DNA of 64,000 nt from Siderastrea radians. Taxonomy: Eukaryota > Cnidaria > Anthozoa > Scleractinia > Rhizangiidae. The position numbers and the translations under genes are program-made. Numbering within the stretch: position 1 is the first letter of the stretch; the number at the start of each line of letters is the position of its first letter. A model generated the notes under the pieces. It was not told where the DNA came from, did no database searches, and saw only the letters and a list, made by a program, of their open reading frames with translations. This document shows, in pieces, positions 47,560-60,000 of the stretch. The stretch spans positions 21,143,034 through 21,207,033 of the forward strand of contig OZ024895.1 in assembly GCA_964017195.1 (NCBI GenBank), written 5' to 3'.

Positions 47560-48060
47560 AAGCTTATAATTCCGCTTGGAAATTAAAATAGGAAAACAGA
47601 CAGAAACAAATTACATGTGCATGAATTGGGGAAGTAAGCCGGACTGGTCTGTTGCGGCCAAGAGTCGTTCTCAAACTGAGGAGTCCGTCTTGTGTAAAAT
47701 CTCTGCTGTGTTTGTTGCTGTGGAAATTTTTACCACGGCTAAGTAAATGCAGGACTACAACGCGAATTAAACTCTGCCAGACGTCAAGTATACAAAACGG
47801 CGTATTCGAAGTAAAATTACGTTGATCGAGACTCGCGAATGCCAACACTTCAAAGACCGGGGGTCGTATTCCCATCTCGTATGGATCTGTAGGTAAGGGA
47901 TTCAGTGTCCCGGTGGCACACCCCCACCAGCACCTCACAGAGTACCCTCCCCCCCGCCTCACACACTTGAAGACAGACACCGTAGAGCGCCGTTATTTTC
48001 GGTTTACAGCATCAACTGGATGGCGTCATTTTCATGACGTCATCCGTTAAAAACTAATGA
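47560..48060 (-). mobile_element. Repeat A, copy 2 (uninterrupted)
   Basis: Inverse copy of 9,240-9,445 joined to 10,875-11,050, with no element B between. It reveals the empty site of element B. An open frame spans it but has no recognisable domain and is probably chance. Confidence 0.7.
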
Positions 48061-48202
48061 TCTGCTACTGTTTTGATGAGGAAAGAGGCTGTGTTGATCA
48101 TTGAGTTCGTGTGGTTCCCAGCAGGGTTGAGCAACGCTTCCCGGGGAGGATCAAAATAAGCGACTGGCCGCAGGTCTAGTGTACCGTCCTGACCCCGTTG
48201 TA

Positions 48203-48281
48203 AAAAAAGCGGATAACTCTATCCACCGAATAAATCACTATCCAGTGGATAGTGTCCTTCGTTTTCATATTATTTAACCAC

Positions 48282-48312
<31 letters not shown>

Positions 48313-48320
48313 GCTACCCT
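48203..48320. mobile_element. Small MITE (CTATCCACCG.. / ..CGGTGGATAG)
   Basis: CTATCCACCGAATAAATCAC and CTATCCAGTGG return inverted as CCACTGGATAGTGATTTATC and CGGTGGATAG. An almost complete hairpin of about 110 bases. Confidence 0.8.
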
Positions 48321-48394
48321 TTGAACAACCGGGCCCTGTGGGGAACGCTAACTGTGTACCATCCTGTTAATGGTTTTGCTCCCAAACGTTATAT

Positions 48395-48490
48395 TTCTGA
48401 CGGATCTTTCGGTTTACACGCCTGCACTCACTTCGCACAGCGGAAATCCAATAAAGCCCCATCGAACCTCTGCGGAGGAGAGAGCTGGAC
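48395..48490 (+). repeat. Dispersed repeat C, copy 2
   Basis: Same-orientation match to 8,690-8,800. Confidence 0.7.
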
Positions 48491-49122
48491 AAGTGTCAAT
48501 CGACCACCTTTCGCACTCACTGGATTTTCATGACGTCACTGAATAATGGCAACCTCATCCCCAGGGCCCTCTCTTCCCATCCAAAGGGTGGCCGCGCGCT
48601 CCTCACCAGAAGCTCGCAAAGCCAAGGTATCGAAACCGTCATGATGGTAAAAACATGCGAGTTAATTGGCCAGTTTTGTTTTCAAACGCACGAATCCTGC
48701 AAAAACCTATCAAGCACCTGCTTAATTTCAGAAAAAACAAAATAAGTGGGTTTCAGTGTTGTACCTAGTCTATAGTAAGCCTTTTTTGTGAATTTCCCCT
48801 TGAGTTTCCTAAATTTTCTACCTATGAAATGAGTGACCATAATGGTTGTCGTCATAACTGAATTTCCTCCATATGAAATGACAGACCACGACTTACGTCA
48901 TAATTTAGATTTCCTCCATATGAAATGAGCGATCACGGCTGAACAAAAGTCATTATTTGATCCTCCGTAGACATGAGCGTTACTAATAGAAAAAAATATG
49001 CACAAAAGGCTTGCCCAAGCTTACCTGCTCTCTGCGGACACTTCTGCTGATAGGATAACAATCTAGTAACTTATGTTTTCTCTCTACTGCCAAAAACCCA
49101 TACTTTGCTATGTGTTATAAGT

Positions 49123-49516
49123 GCTCAGTCTCCAGCCGTGAGTGTCTCGATGCGCCCGCGTTTTTCGCCACCTTCACGGCTGGGCGCACGGGTTTCGTTA
49201 TTGTTTAGACTGACCAATCAGAGACAAGCCCCCTTAAATTTGCGGGGCAGAATGGCGGCATAATTTAGCGGGATTTCGTCTTTCTCTTGGAATTTCACAC
49301 TTTGAGGAGGACGTTTCAGGCATACTTTTCGCATTTCGCTTTTTTTTTTCAAGACGATTAAAAAAAACATAAAATTTAAGCAAATGACGGGTGGATTGTC
49401 TGCATAATTATTAAAATTGTAATGACGTCACGGACATGCAACCAAACCCGTGCGCCCAGCCGTGAAGGTGGCAGGAATCGCGGGCACATCGAGACACTCA
49501 CGGCTGGAGACTGAGC
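49123..49516. mobile_element. 394-bp MITE with about 80-bp inverted ends
   Basis: Starts GCTCAGTCTCCAGCCGTGAG and ends with its exact complement. Pairing continues through GTGTCTCGATG, GCCACCTTCACGGCTGGGCG and CACGGGTTT with small gaps. It lies about 200 bases upstream of the Helentron reading frames. Confidence 0.85.
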
Positions 49517-49721
49517 CTAAGCCTAGGGCAAAATCCTGAGCGTCTTACCGTGGCCACCCCGGTGAAAGAAAGGAAGGAGGATCGACAATAACGAGAGGTA
49601 AAGTGCAGCGGCGCTGTTGATGCTGGCGGAAGCAAAGCGTTGTGGAGGGATTGTGAAAGAGGAGAGAAGGTAAGCGATCGCTAATATTCTCGTAGGTCAT
49701 CTGGAAGTCAAGATATCTTTG

Positions 49722-50222
49722 ATGGAATATACAGTCGGCCTGGGGGCGCATAATAGTTATGTAAGAAGGAAAGAGTCTTCAAATGTTTTGAAAGGTAAAT
49801 TCTGGTGTATGTTGTTCTGGTTATTTTATTTGGAAAGTGTTTTTTTGCCAACGTTAAGAAATGTTATTTGCAAGTGGGAAACAAATCACTATACGATGCT
49901 GTGGTTCACTCAAATGTACGTTTACCGCTGGTACATCCCTCTTTTGATTCAACTGGCGAATGATGTAGAATTGAATCCTGGTCCTTCGTACGTAGTGGAT
50001 TGTGACAAAACCGTGGCGGCAGATTTTCATCAAGGGGATGTTATGTTGTTTGGAAGAAATGCAGGTAAACAATGTGTAGCAATGTGCCTAACGGCGGTAA
50101 TTTACAATTATAAATGCAACGCATGTACTTGGAACAGAGAGAATGTGAATGAGATATTGTTAGTTGGAAATTCACTGTATTGTCATCTAAGTAAGATTAC
50201 AGGAAAGAGTATTTGTTGTTAG
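49722..50222 (+). pseudogene. Helentron leader with 2A-type peptide and cysteine-containing domain
   Basis: ATG at 49,722. A hydrophobic, aromatic N-terminus (about 70 residues) leads into LLIQLANDVELNPGP. DVELNPGP (49,962-49,985) matches the ribosome-skipping 2A consensus D(V/I)ExNPGP. After it come GDVMLFGRNAGKQCVAMCLT and LLVGNSLY, which recall a papain-like cysteine protease start (GxQC), low confidence. The frame stops at 50,222 and related sequence continues in another frame (MYFIRLSDGITGD; then 50,281-50,691). Confidence 0.65.
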
Positions 50223-50280
50223 TGGATAACTTGATGTATTTCATAAGGTTAAGTGATGGGATAACTGGTGATGTTCACAT

Positions 50281-51914
50281 GTGTGGTGTAAGAGATTGTT
50301 ATATAGCGCAGAGGAAGTGGCTCAGTATATTCAAGCTTTTTATGCTGGAACGTGTGTGATGCAGTTTGAGATTGTTGGTGTCGCAGTTACTGATGGTTAT
50401 TTCCAAGATAACGAGGTGTGTGTTGAGAAGACAAGTTGTTATGTATCAGTGAATGCGAAAGAGCATGTAGTCAATAGTACTGAGATATGTAATGGGACTG
50501 TCATGTTAGACTCGAAAATGAGTGAATCATTTTATGGGAATGATCATGAGAGAAAAGAAGGCAATGTACAGAGTATGCAGGGAAGAAGGAGGTTGACGAA
50601 AAGCAGGGAGCAAAGAGAGAATGAAAACATAGAGCAAGGAGGGAGTCTGATGGAATATAATGAAAGCAGAAGAGAAATGATCAAAATATGAGTAGGACAA
50701 GAGAAAGACAAGATGAACATGAGGTTGAACGGAACGAGAGGTTGAGGAAATGTAAGACACAGCAAAGGGATGTGAGGTTGAGGAAGTGAAAACAAACAGA
50801 TAAAAGAAGAACAAAGGAAAGGGAAAAGAAGTGGGGAAATCTTGAACAGAGTGACTGAAGGGAAAAATTTTTAATGCAACGTAGAGAACAGGGGAGGAAG
50901 AAGAGAGCAAATGAAAGGAAAGAAGAGAAAGAAATTCGGTTGATGTAACGGCGAGAACGGTATAAGAGGAGACGAGGAAAATGCGATGATAGCGAAAGTG
51001 GGCATAAAAGTGGAAAAATGGAAGTATGTAGAGAGCAAGAGAGAGAATTTAGGTTGAGTAAAAGGAGAGAAGAATATAAACAGAGAAGAGAAAAGGGGAA
51101 GGCAAAAATGGAAACAAGTGAGCAGAGAGAGAAGAGGTTAAAGCGACGTAGAGAGCAATACAGGAAGCAGAGAGAGAATGAAAGCAAAGAGAAGAGGGAA
51201 TTAAGATTGAGGAGACAGAGAGAAACTGCTCGACGGAGAAGGGAAAAAGGAAATGTGAAAATGATAGGGGTGGAAGCAGGAAGTTCAAAGGAAAAGATAA
51301 GTGAACCTGATGCGAAAAAAGTTGAGGCTGATGATATGAGAGGCGGAGGGCTTGAACAGCTTGTTGGGAAGTTTCATAAACTGGTTGATGAGGGGCCGAC
51401 TTATGTATGCATTTGTTGTGATCAGTTGTGGTACAAACATAGTGTTAGGGGAGGTGAAACTTTAAGAATAGTTGGTAATGAAGCTGTTTTGAAATGTTTG
51501 CCAGTAGGAGGGCACCGCAGTGGAAAAGACTGGGTTTGTCGTACATGTCACTATCATTTGAAGAAAAATAAAATCCCACCATGTGCAGTTAAAAACAACA
51601 TGAATTTTCCATTGAAACCAGAATGTCTAGATTTAACTGAACTTGAATGGAAGCTTGTATCTCCTCGATTGGTTTTTCAAAAGATACATAAAGCAGCTAG
51701 GGGGAAGCAATGGAAGATTCATGGGAACCTAGTGAATGTTCCGGCAGATGTTGTTAATACAGTTCATATGTTACCAAGACAGTTGACTGACACAGAGACT
51801 ATTAAAGTGCAGTTAAAGAGAAAATTGAAGTATAGGAACTATGTGCTTTCTCAAAACATAAGACCTGCAAAAGTTTTAGAAGCAGCGAAGTGGCTGACCG
51901 AAAATGGAGTGTAA
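50281..51914 (+). pseudogene. Helentron basic coiled region, zinc finger and DUF6570-like segment
   Basis: Two open pieces (50,281-50,691 and 51,018-51,914) with stops between. The middle consists of repeated KRRE/REQRENE-type units, purine-rich DNA that also makes long meaningless pyrimidine frames on the other strand. Then come YVCICCDQLWYKHSV and DWVCRTCHYHLKKNKIPPCA, two cysteine pairs, and LTELEWKLVSPRLVFQKIHK, characteristic of the region before Helitron_like_N. KVLEAAKWLTENGV ends the piece before a stop; the usual continuation (LY.E..I..N..W) is visible just after it. Confidence 0.7.
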
Positions 51915-51988
51915 TACAAACAAGAAAGTATTAAACTGAATCCAGATTGGGCTCGTGTGTTGAGAATGAGTGACTGTGAAGAAGGAGT

Positions 51989-53468
51989 ATGGATAGTAAT
52001 ATTGAAGGAAGTAGGTCAAATGGGAATGGGAGTTCAGAAATTGGGGGAATGGCGGAGGTAAGAAGTTGTCATGCAGATGGCACGTTGTCTGCAAATAGGG
52101 AATTATTTAGTTGCAATGTTGACGAAGTTGTAATTTGTCTGCAGTGTGAATGTGTTCTGATAGAGCCGTTGAGTTTGGGGAATCATCTTGCATCATATCA
52201 TGACATAGGACATGATGATGATGACTTGGAACAAAGTGGGCATTCACTTTTGCAGGGAAATGAGTGTTATGCAGTTGTGCATAAAAATGACTGTGACAGT
52301 GATGAAATGGTGTTTTTTTTGTTCAATTTGTAGTTGTTGGGAAAAAGAGGAGTCTCTTCTTGCAGAACACATGAGAGTTGCTCATGACTTGACAAAGTTC
52401 GAAGAAAGCTTGGCCGTTGAGTGTATAGAAGCAGACGAAAGACTAAGGGTAGGTACTAGAGTAAAAGTCTTTAGATATAAAATTATTGACCCAGAGAATG
52501 TTTGTCTTGTAACAGTATGCGAAAAACGTTACTGCAGAGTAACTGTTAGTGTTAGTATGAAGGCATTGGTAGCTGTACCTGGAACAGTGAATCTATCACA
52601 GTATCGATTGACTTGTGATGAATTGGAATCAGTCCACTCAAATGAAGAGAAAAGAGAAGAGGATCCTTGGAATGAAGTAGATGAGTCAGAATTATGTGCG
52701 GGTACTTTAGATACATTGTTCAGTGCCCCTGATTTTGTGGAGGACTTTGAACGAGATAAGGTAATGAATTTAGCTTCAGGGGAAAGTAATCAGCCCCTGA
52801 GTGTGTTTAAACACGAATATTGTGAAGAGCTAGCGTATCCTGGTATATTCTGTGGTGAAGCGAGAGCTAATAACAAGGAGAGATGCGTGCCTGTGTATTA
52901 CAGTGATATCTGCAAATCAGAGCTAAGGCGTGCAGACCGTAGGGTTGCCCAGTGCGTGGAGAATATATTTTTTAAACTGAAAAAATTGCAATTGAAAATT
53001 GTGTTAGGTAAGTGTCAAGTTGCCTTGCGAAAGCATAAATCAAGGGGGAGAAGTCTGACAGCTGGTGATTTGAAAAAAGAAGGAGCCTTAGACAAACTTG
53101 TTCATCTTGATGAAGGCTACCGATTTTTAAGAGCTCTTCGTGGTTCACCACCTTACTATGAGAAAGCGAAGAAAGATCTATTTGCCATGATCAGACAGCT
53201 TGGACCGGCGACGTTATTCTGTAGTTTTTCTGCAGCTGAAACAAAGTGGAATCATATGTTGAGAATCCTCGGTGAATTGCTCGATAAGAAATCATATAGT
53301 AACACTGAGTTGAATGATATGACGTGGGAGGAGAAATGTAGGCTGATACAAGGTGATCCGGTGACATGTGCAAGGCATTTTGATTTCCAAGTCCAGCAGT
53401 TAATTTTGAAATTTTTGATGAGTGATTGCGCACCACTAGGAAGATTGCAGATTGGTTTTACAGAGTAG
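51989..53468 (+). pseudogene. Helentron zinc fingers and Helitron_like_N
   Basis: Two C2H2-like fingers (CLQCECVL..H..YH near 52,140; CSICSCWEKEESLLAEHMRVAH near 52,330) straddle a frame change at about 52,320. Then come GSPPYYEKAKKDLFAMIRQL, GPATLFCSFSAAETKWNHM and the downstream CARHFDFQVQQLI, which together identify the Helitron_like_N domain preceding the nuclease. The frame is lost at about 53,448 (GRLQIGFTE instead of ..DWFYRVEF). Confidence 0.8.
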
Positions 53469-54425
53469 AATTTCAACAACGTGGATCACCACACATCCAT
53501 ATGCTTGTGTAGGTGGAGGGTGCACCCAGGTTTGGTAAAGATTCAGACGAAGATGATTGTGCATTAATTGATAAAATTAATTCTTGTTCTAAACCAAAGG
53601 ATGACTGTGTTTTGGATGTGTTAGTTTCACGACAAGTACATAACCATTCATTCACATGTAAAAAAAATTGAAAAAGAGTGCAGATTTCATTTTCCACAGC
53701 CTCCGATGAAAAGCACAGAGATATTGTATCCTTTTGGAGATGACGAGGACGTAAGTCATGGGAAGCGATATCGAAGCATGTGGAAGCGCATCAATGAAAA
53801 CCTCAATGACATGAAGGAAGGAGAAAGTATTTCATTTGAGGAACTTTTTAATAAGCTAGGGGTGACAGAAGAGGACTATATTCTAGCTATTAGGTCTTCT
53901 TTGAAGAGGTCAACAATATTTTTGAAACGAAATCCAAATGAACTTCGGATTAATAATTATAATAAGCACTGTCTTGTAGCGTAGAGAGCAAATCTTGATG
54001 TGCAATATATTTTGGATATATATTCTTGTGCAATGTATGTAGTTTCGTATATATTGAAGGCTCAAAGAGGTATGAGTGAACTTTTAAGGAAGGCATGTCA
54101 GGAGGCTAGTGAGGGGAACTTAGGTGTCAAACAACAGGTACGAGATATAGGGAATAAATTTTTGAATGGAGTGGAAATTAGTGCACAAGAAGCAGTTTAT
54201 ATAATTCTTCAACTGCCAATGCGACGGTCATCTCGTGAAGTTGTTTTTATTAATACACAAGTGCCAGATGAAAGAGTTCGCCTTTTGAAGTCAATGGATT
54301 ATATTCAGCAGCTTGAAGATGATTCTGAAGATATTGAATCAGGAGGTGTGATCAAAAGGTATACTAAAAGACCAGCATATTTAGAAGACATAAGTCTAGC
54401 TGATCGGGTGGCGTCAGAAATGTGA
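53448..54425 (+). pseudogene. Helentron HUH Rep motif and Y2 segment
   Basis: In the shifted frame DWFYRVEFQQRGSPHIHMLV carries the HUH metal-binding pair (His codons 53,492 and 53,498). A TGG-to-TAG stop follows at 53,510, then VEGAP. Next come KSTEILYPFGDDED and, at 54,000, LDIYSCAMYVVSYILKAQRG, the tyrosine segment whose Tyr nicks DNA. RSSREVVFINT closes the Rep part. Stops at 53,510, 53,670 and 53,982 inactivate it. Confidence 0.82.
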
Positions 54426-54617
54426 CAAAAGTGATAGTGATGGTTATCCAATGGAGGTTATTGATGAAGACAATACAGATGATGACATAATTGCTAGTGA
54501 TGTTCAAAGTAATGAAAACGACAGAAGCATCTAAAGAAGCGTGCAAAATCTAGGATAATTAGAAGCATCTGGTTCAACAAAGAAAGTCATCCAGAAAAAC
54601 ACTATCGTGAACTTCTT

Positions 54618-57078
54618 ATGTTATTTACTGCATGGAGAAATGAAGATAGTGATTTGTTGGGAGAGTGTGAGACTTATATGGAACGCTGTCAACAGTTGCG
54701 AGAACAAATCAATGAGCAGTTGTCCGAGTGTGCGGGGTCTGGTGTTCAGCTTGCAGAGGTGTTAAATGATATGGAGTGTCTAGAGTATGGGAATGACGAG
54801 TGTGTTGAGGAACAGCTGGCTAGCAGTGAAATAGATACAAATTATGATCTGTCTGATGACTTAGGCATACCCTCTAGTTCAATGAGCCATGGAAGTGAGA
54901 TATCTGTTGATGAAATGGAAGATGAAGAATATCGCAGACTTGTACGTGCATTGAACATAGAACAATTCTTCAGTCATGTTTTGCATTTGGTGAAAAGGAG
55001 TAATGAGCCGTTTTATTTCTTTCTCTCTGGCGGTGCTGGAGTGGGAAAATCTCATTTGACGAAAGCATTGTTTCAAGCAGTATATAAGTATGTGAATAGG
55101 AGGGCTGGTGAGGACTTTTATCTTGCTTGGACCGACCGGGAAAAGTGCGGTGAACCTTGGAGGTTCGACAATTCACAGCTCGTTAGCAGTCCCCGCAAAT
55201 CAGTCATTGAAGAGCTATAAAAAGCTGGACTCAAGTCGTTTGAACTCGTTGAGAAACAAACTTGGTGGTGTCAGAATTGTCTTTATTGATGAGATTTCTA
55301 TGGTAGGAAATTCGATGTTTAATATTCAGATTAATAAAAGATTGCAGGATATCAAAGGGTGTAGTAGTGATTTTGGAGGAGTAAGCATAATAGCGATAGG
55401 TGATCTGTTGCAATTGCAACCAGTGTTTGATGGCTGTGTGTTTGAGGATTTGCAGACTGAATATGGTGCGCTTGCAACAAATTTGTGGGAGAAACATTTT
55501 AAAATGTTTGAACTCAAGGAGATAATGAAACAGAAGGAAAGTCGTGAGTTTGCAGAAGTTCTTAATCGATTACGTGAAGGTATCCACACCGACAATGACT
55601 TAAATATTTTCAGGGCCAGAATAATTAGTGATTGTGAAGGTAATTATCCAAGGAATGCACCACACATTTTTATTCAAAACAGCAGAGTTGATAATTTTAA
55701 CTTGACAGTGTACAATTCTGCAGGTGGTAGAAAGTATGCAGTGCAAGCTGTAGACAGTGTTATCGGAGCACAGTCAGAGGAATTGAAACAGCGTATATTA
55801 AGAGAGGTACCAGATGATCCTCGGAAAACTATGCAATTACTGAGTTGTCTTAAGGTGGCTGAGAATGAAAGGACTGAAGTGTGTCAGAACATTAGACTTG
55901 ATGATGGCCTAACAAATGGGGCTGGCAATGTGGTCAGATATGTTCAGTTGTTGAGCTCAGAAAGGGCGGAAGGGATCATATGGGTGGAGTTTGACCACCA
56001 GGAAGTCGGACAGAAAGTGCGGCATGAAAATAGGCATCTTTATGGTAATAACATCGACGCAAATTGGACACCAATAAAACCTGTGTGTGCAACATTTAAT
56101 GTAGGGAGAAGTAAAGCCGTTCAGATTCTTAGGAAGCAATTTCCGTTAAGACCGTCTGCTGGCAAAACAGTGCATAGGTCACAGGGTGACACCGAAACAG
56201 AAATTGTGGTTGATCTTAATACAAAGAGGGCTATACCACACATACACTATGTTGCTTTAAGTCGTGTTACACGAATTGAGGGATCGCATATAAAGTGTTT
56301 GAATGAGGAGAAAATATGTGTGAGTACTAAAGTCACAAATGAAATGAATAGGTTACCAACAGTAGGCTGCCTTGACCTGTGCGTACAATTTCTTGGAGAT
56401 ATTAGCACGGAATATACTAAAATTGTGTTTCTCAATGCACGTTCGCTACACAAACATCTAGATGATGTAAGAGGTGATATCAATTTAAAGGTTGCAGAAG
56501 TAAACATAATTGTTGAAAGCAGACTGTGGGTGTTTGATAGAGATGAGGATTTCGAAGTCGATGGGTTTTCCTTATTTCGGAATGATGAACAGACACATGT
56601 TCATTCACGCAGACAAAGACCACATGGTGGAACAGCAGTTTATATAAGAGAGTCGAATCCCTGCATTGATCAGTATCCGAAACGTGAGAACTGTTTTGGA
56701 ATTGAAGTCACTATTGTGAAGCTAAGAAATCTTCCAAATGTTGTTATCGCTGGTATCTACCGCTCACCATGTGTCCCAGTGACACAGTTGTATCAAGCAT
56801 TGGCGCATGTGCACACTCTAATGCCAACAGACGTTAGACATGTAATACTGGGTGATTTCAATATTGATTGGTTTGATGATTTACAGAGAAGCACTCTCTT
56901 TAATCAGATGATTTCATTATATGGCTACACACAACATATTAAAACAAGCACAACTGACTACAGAACAACTATTGACCTGATATTTAGCAATGTATATGAG
57001 AAGCAAATTCCGAGTGGTGTCGTGGAAACATATTTTACTGATCACAAAGGAATTTGGATCGCACTGAAAAATGAGTAA
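54618..57078 (+). pseudogene. Helentron PIF1-like helicase fused to AP-type endonuclease
   Basis: Walker A FFLSGGAGVGKSHLTKALFQ lies near 55,020. A frameshift at about 55,110-55,130 moves the reading into the 55,108-57,078 frame, which continues GPTGKSAVNLGGSTIHSSLA, VFIDEISMVG (Walker B), IAIGDLLQLQPV and TVHRSQGDTE..HYVALSRVT, all SF1B/PIF1 motifs. The same frame then runs into an exonuclease-endonuclease-phosphatase fold: FLNARSLHKH, IVESRL, GGTAVYIRES, AGIYRSP, VILGDFNIDW and YFTDHKGIW. The endonuclease catalytic N, E, D..N and D-H positions look kept. Stop at 57,076. Confidence 0.9.
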
Positions 57079-57080
57079 GT

Positions 57081-60000
57081 TGGTGCTCTAGATGGCGTAA
57101 GATATACATGTACACAAGTAATCAGTTGTATGGATTGGGTAGTTTGAGCATCATTTTAAAGTAATGGAGTTGTTGTGAAAAAAGGATTGAGTGTAGTGAA
57201 ATGTAAGTTATTCGCTGTAAATAATGAGTGAAATGTTGATTTCAGATAGGTGGTTGGGCAGTGTGTATTGCTAGTCTCTCTGAGAAGAGACGGCAAAATC
57301 GCCATCATTAGGGAGTTTGAAAATGGTTCTCTAATGATGTATCAATGGTGAAACAGTGTTAACGGCCGAAGAAGGCATTTATTATTGGGAATGATACTTT
57401 ATGTGTTGTTGTGACGTTGGGAAGGGAGGGCTGATGTATGTGGATTCAGTTTGTATTAATAAAGATGGTGTTTTGTAGATACTGTGGAGGCGTTAGAGCA
57501 TGGGCATCCTGTCGAGGATGGCAGGGGAAAAGATGGTGAGTTGAGGACGAGAAGTTCCGAGTGGTGTGGATCAGACAACAGGAGTAGAAAGGTAGGTAAA
57601 CATATTCAGTTATGTGTCTTGTTCCAGTCTGAATCGGAAGTGAACACAAATTAATATACCGCATATATATCATTTCAAACAAATGTGGTTTTTTCGGTGG
57701 CTTTGTGCAGAGATTGAACTGTGAACAGTGGTCAGCATGAACTGCATTTAGCGCTCATGTGTTCTTCTCTTCATCTACTTGCAAGTCAAATGTCCCTTAG
57801 CTCCTACCCCTAAAGGATTGTGCTATTGATGAAGTCTTTTCGATTCTCTTGTCCACTCGACTCATGTTAGACTTTCTCGTTCAATTCCACAGGTTAGAGG
57901 AATGAGTGTGCTTTGTACTTCTGGCACACGCACAGCGGAACTCTATTATATTGACAGCATGTTGTCCACTTTGGAGGGGGGGGGGGTTTCTCCGTGAATC
58001 CAACTGAACCTTGTTGACGAGAGGAGAAATGGGCTGCTCTAGGATCAATAACCTGGTATTGAGGCTGGGTGCTTTTCAAATGAGCCTGGTCGGCGCGTAT
58101 AGTGAAACGTGCCTCTCTAAGAAGGCAATGAGTCGCATGTAACCCTGGGAAATGAATCTCTGTGCCACAGTCAAGAGGAATCACCACCAAAACTACATAA
58201 ATGCTTCCCCTTAAGTTCACTAGCACAATTCGTTTCGTGTGTAATGCTGGTATACACCGTCATGATACTGCAGTGTCTTGACATTGCAGTAAACAGCGTT
58301 ATTATGTCAGAAAAACAGCCTGGAACACCTCCAGAACTTTACCATTGCGTGACAGTCCATATACAACTGTGATTGCAGACCTTGCAAACAAGTTGAAGAA
58401 GGATGAGTTGCTCGCAGCCACTATGATAATTGTCGGCAAAAGAATTAGCAAGGATCGGACAATCTTGGCTGATTATAACGTGACGTTTATGAGCAGTGAA
58501 ATCCAATCAATTGTGGAGTGCAACCTTTCATAGGACTAGGCTGCAACTGCGAGATGCGTGCGAGGAATGTAGCAGCTGGAAACATGACCATCATTTCACA
58601 TGTAAGTGTATTGGTTGTTATGCTGTATAATATCGGCGTCCTTGTGGTTAATGATATTGTTTTCGTGTGTGATTTTTGTAGCTTGAAATAATGGTAGATG
58701 TCAGCTGTGGCAGGGTGAAGTCACGTGTGCATGACAAAGTGCTTGTATGAACGTCAAAGAATTACTGATATAGTGATTTGGCGTGTGAGTTGTGCGACCA
58801 TGTGCATCAGAAAAATGTGCTTGTATGAACACGGGTGCCTTACATCTGGAGATCTCAGCATATGTCATAATGTAGGTCAAGAAAAAAATGATAACAACAG
58901 GGTGGTGGTAAGATGTTGTGTCAGTGACAGTGTCAGTTCTGTCATGCACCCCTTCAGGGGCCAATTTTCAGCTGTAGATGTAAAGTACTCCAAATCAGTA
59001 CCATTTCACACCACAGCTCTCTGATATGCCTTTCACATTTACTTTTTCCATTTTGATCATGTAGGAAGGTTGTCAACGTCGTGTAGCTATACACAGGTGC
59101 CAAAATCGAGAACATCCACCAATGGCAAAGATGAAAGGCGATGGCAGTTATCAGCCCTTCTTCACATCTTTTAAGTTCCTTATCAATAAGCTTGTCGTGG
59201 CAGCATTCAAGACAGCAGAAGATGTCATTCACCCTTACTTGAAAACAAAGGAAATGCTAATAATAGAAATAACCACGACATCACAAAAAGATATTCGTAC
59301 CTACGAACAACTGGATTTCCAATTTGGGGAGGACACCTTGGAAGTAACGCATGTGTATTTTGTGCATCAAGATTTGGAATTGTAGAGGTTTCTACTCTAC
59401 CAGGAAGGCCTTGTAACTACTGTGCGAATCAGTTATGAGAAGGATGATAACGTGTATAAAGCAGAACTGGGGGAGATCATTATCAAGGATAGCATCTTTG
59501 CACTTGGGGGATCGTGTGAGGTGTGTGACAGCTAGAAAGTGTATAATAGATTGTGTTCCCGGAAGTTAGTGGCAGACCTTCAGACTGTTCGACAATTGAT
59601 GGTTCAATAGAAGTCATTGTATGATATTTTGGTTGCGAACAGAATGACAGTAGATATTATTGTTGACTGTACGGCTTCCTACATAGTAATGAGGATACCT
59701 ATAGTGATGTATTATTGTTCTCTAATAACTGTTATGAGTCAACCTGGTAGGCTCTTTTGACTTTGTGGATGTCAATTGCTTGAGATCACAAATGCTATCT
59801 TCGCACCGTTGATGACTCAAGTTAACGTCGTATGCTCTTTTGTTTACCGTATTTCCTAGGCTAAGTGCTACCGAGTAAAAAGTGCAGCATTGGTAGGGAT
59901 GGGGGCGGGGGTAGTCTCAAATAAAAGTTATCGGTGTGTTGATCAGATATTGTCAAGGAAAGCCCTAAAAGTTACCAAGCTGTTGTTTTTTGGATGAAGG

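Larger units (their letters stand above)
49700..57080 (+). mobile_element. Helentron (Helitron2-type rolling-circle transposon), decayed
   Basis: Consecutive plus-strand frames spell, in order: a 2A-type leader, a basic coiled region, zinc-finger and DUF6570-like segment, Helitron_like_N, HUH nuclease motif, Y2 segment, PIF1-like helicase and a C-terminal AP-type endonuclease. The fused endonuclease marks the Helentron branch. At least six frameshifts or stops separate the parts, so this copy is not autonomous. Ends are not precisely located; they lie after 49,516 and beyond 57,078. It would move as a peel-and-paste or rolling-circle element. Confidence 0.88.

Noticed and set aside
47564..47980. 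138-codon minus-strand frame as a gene
   Set aside because: It lies wholly in repeat A. The other copy of repeat A does not preserve one continuous frame and no domain is seen.
50527..51288. Serine/leucine-rich open frames on the minus strand
   Set aside because: They are the complement of the purine-rich KRRE-coding region of the Helentron and have no domain.
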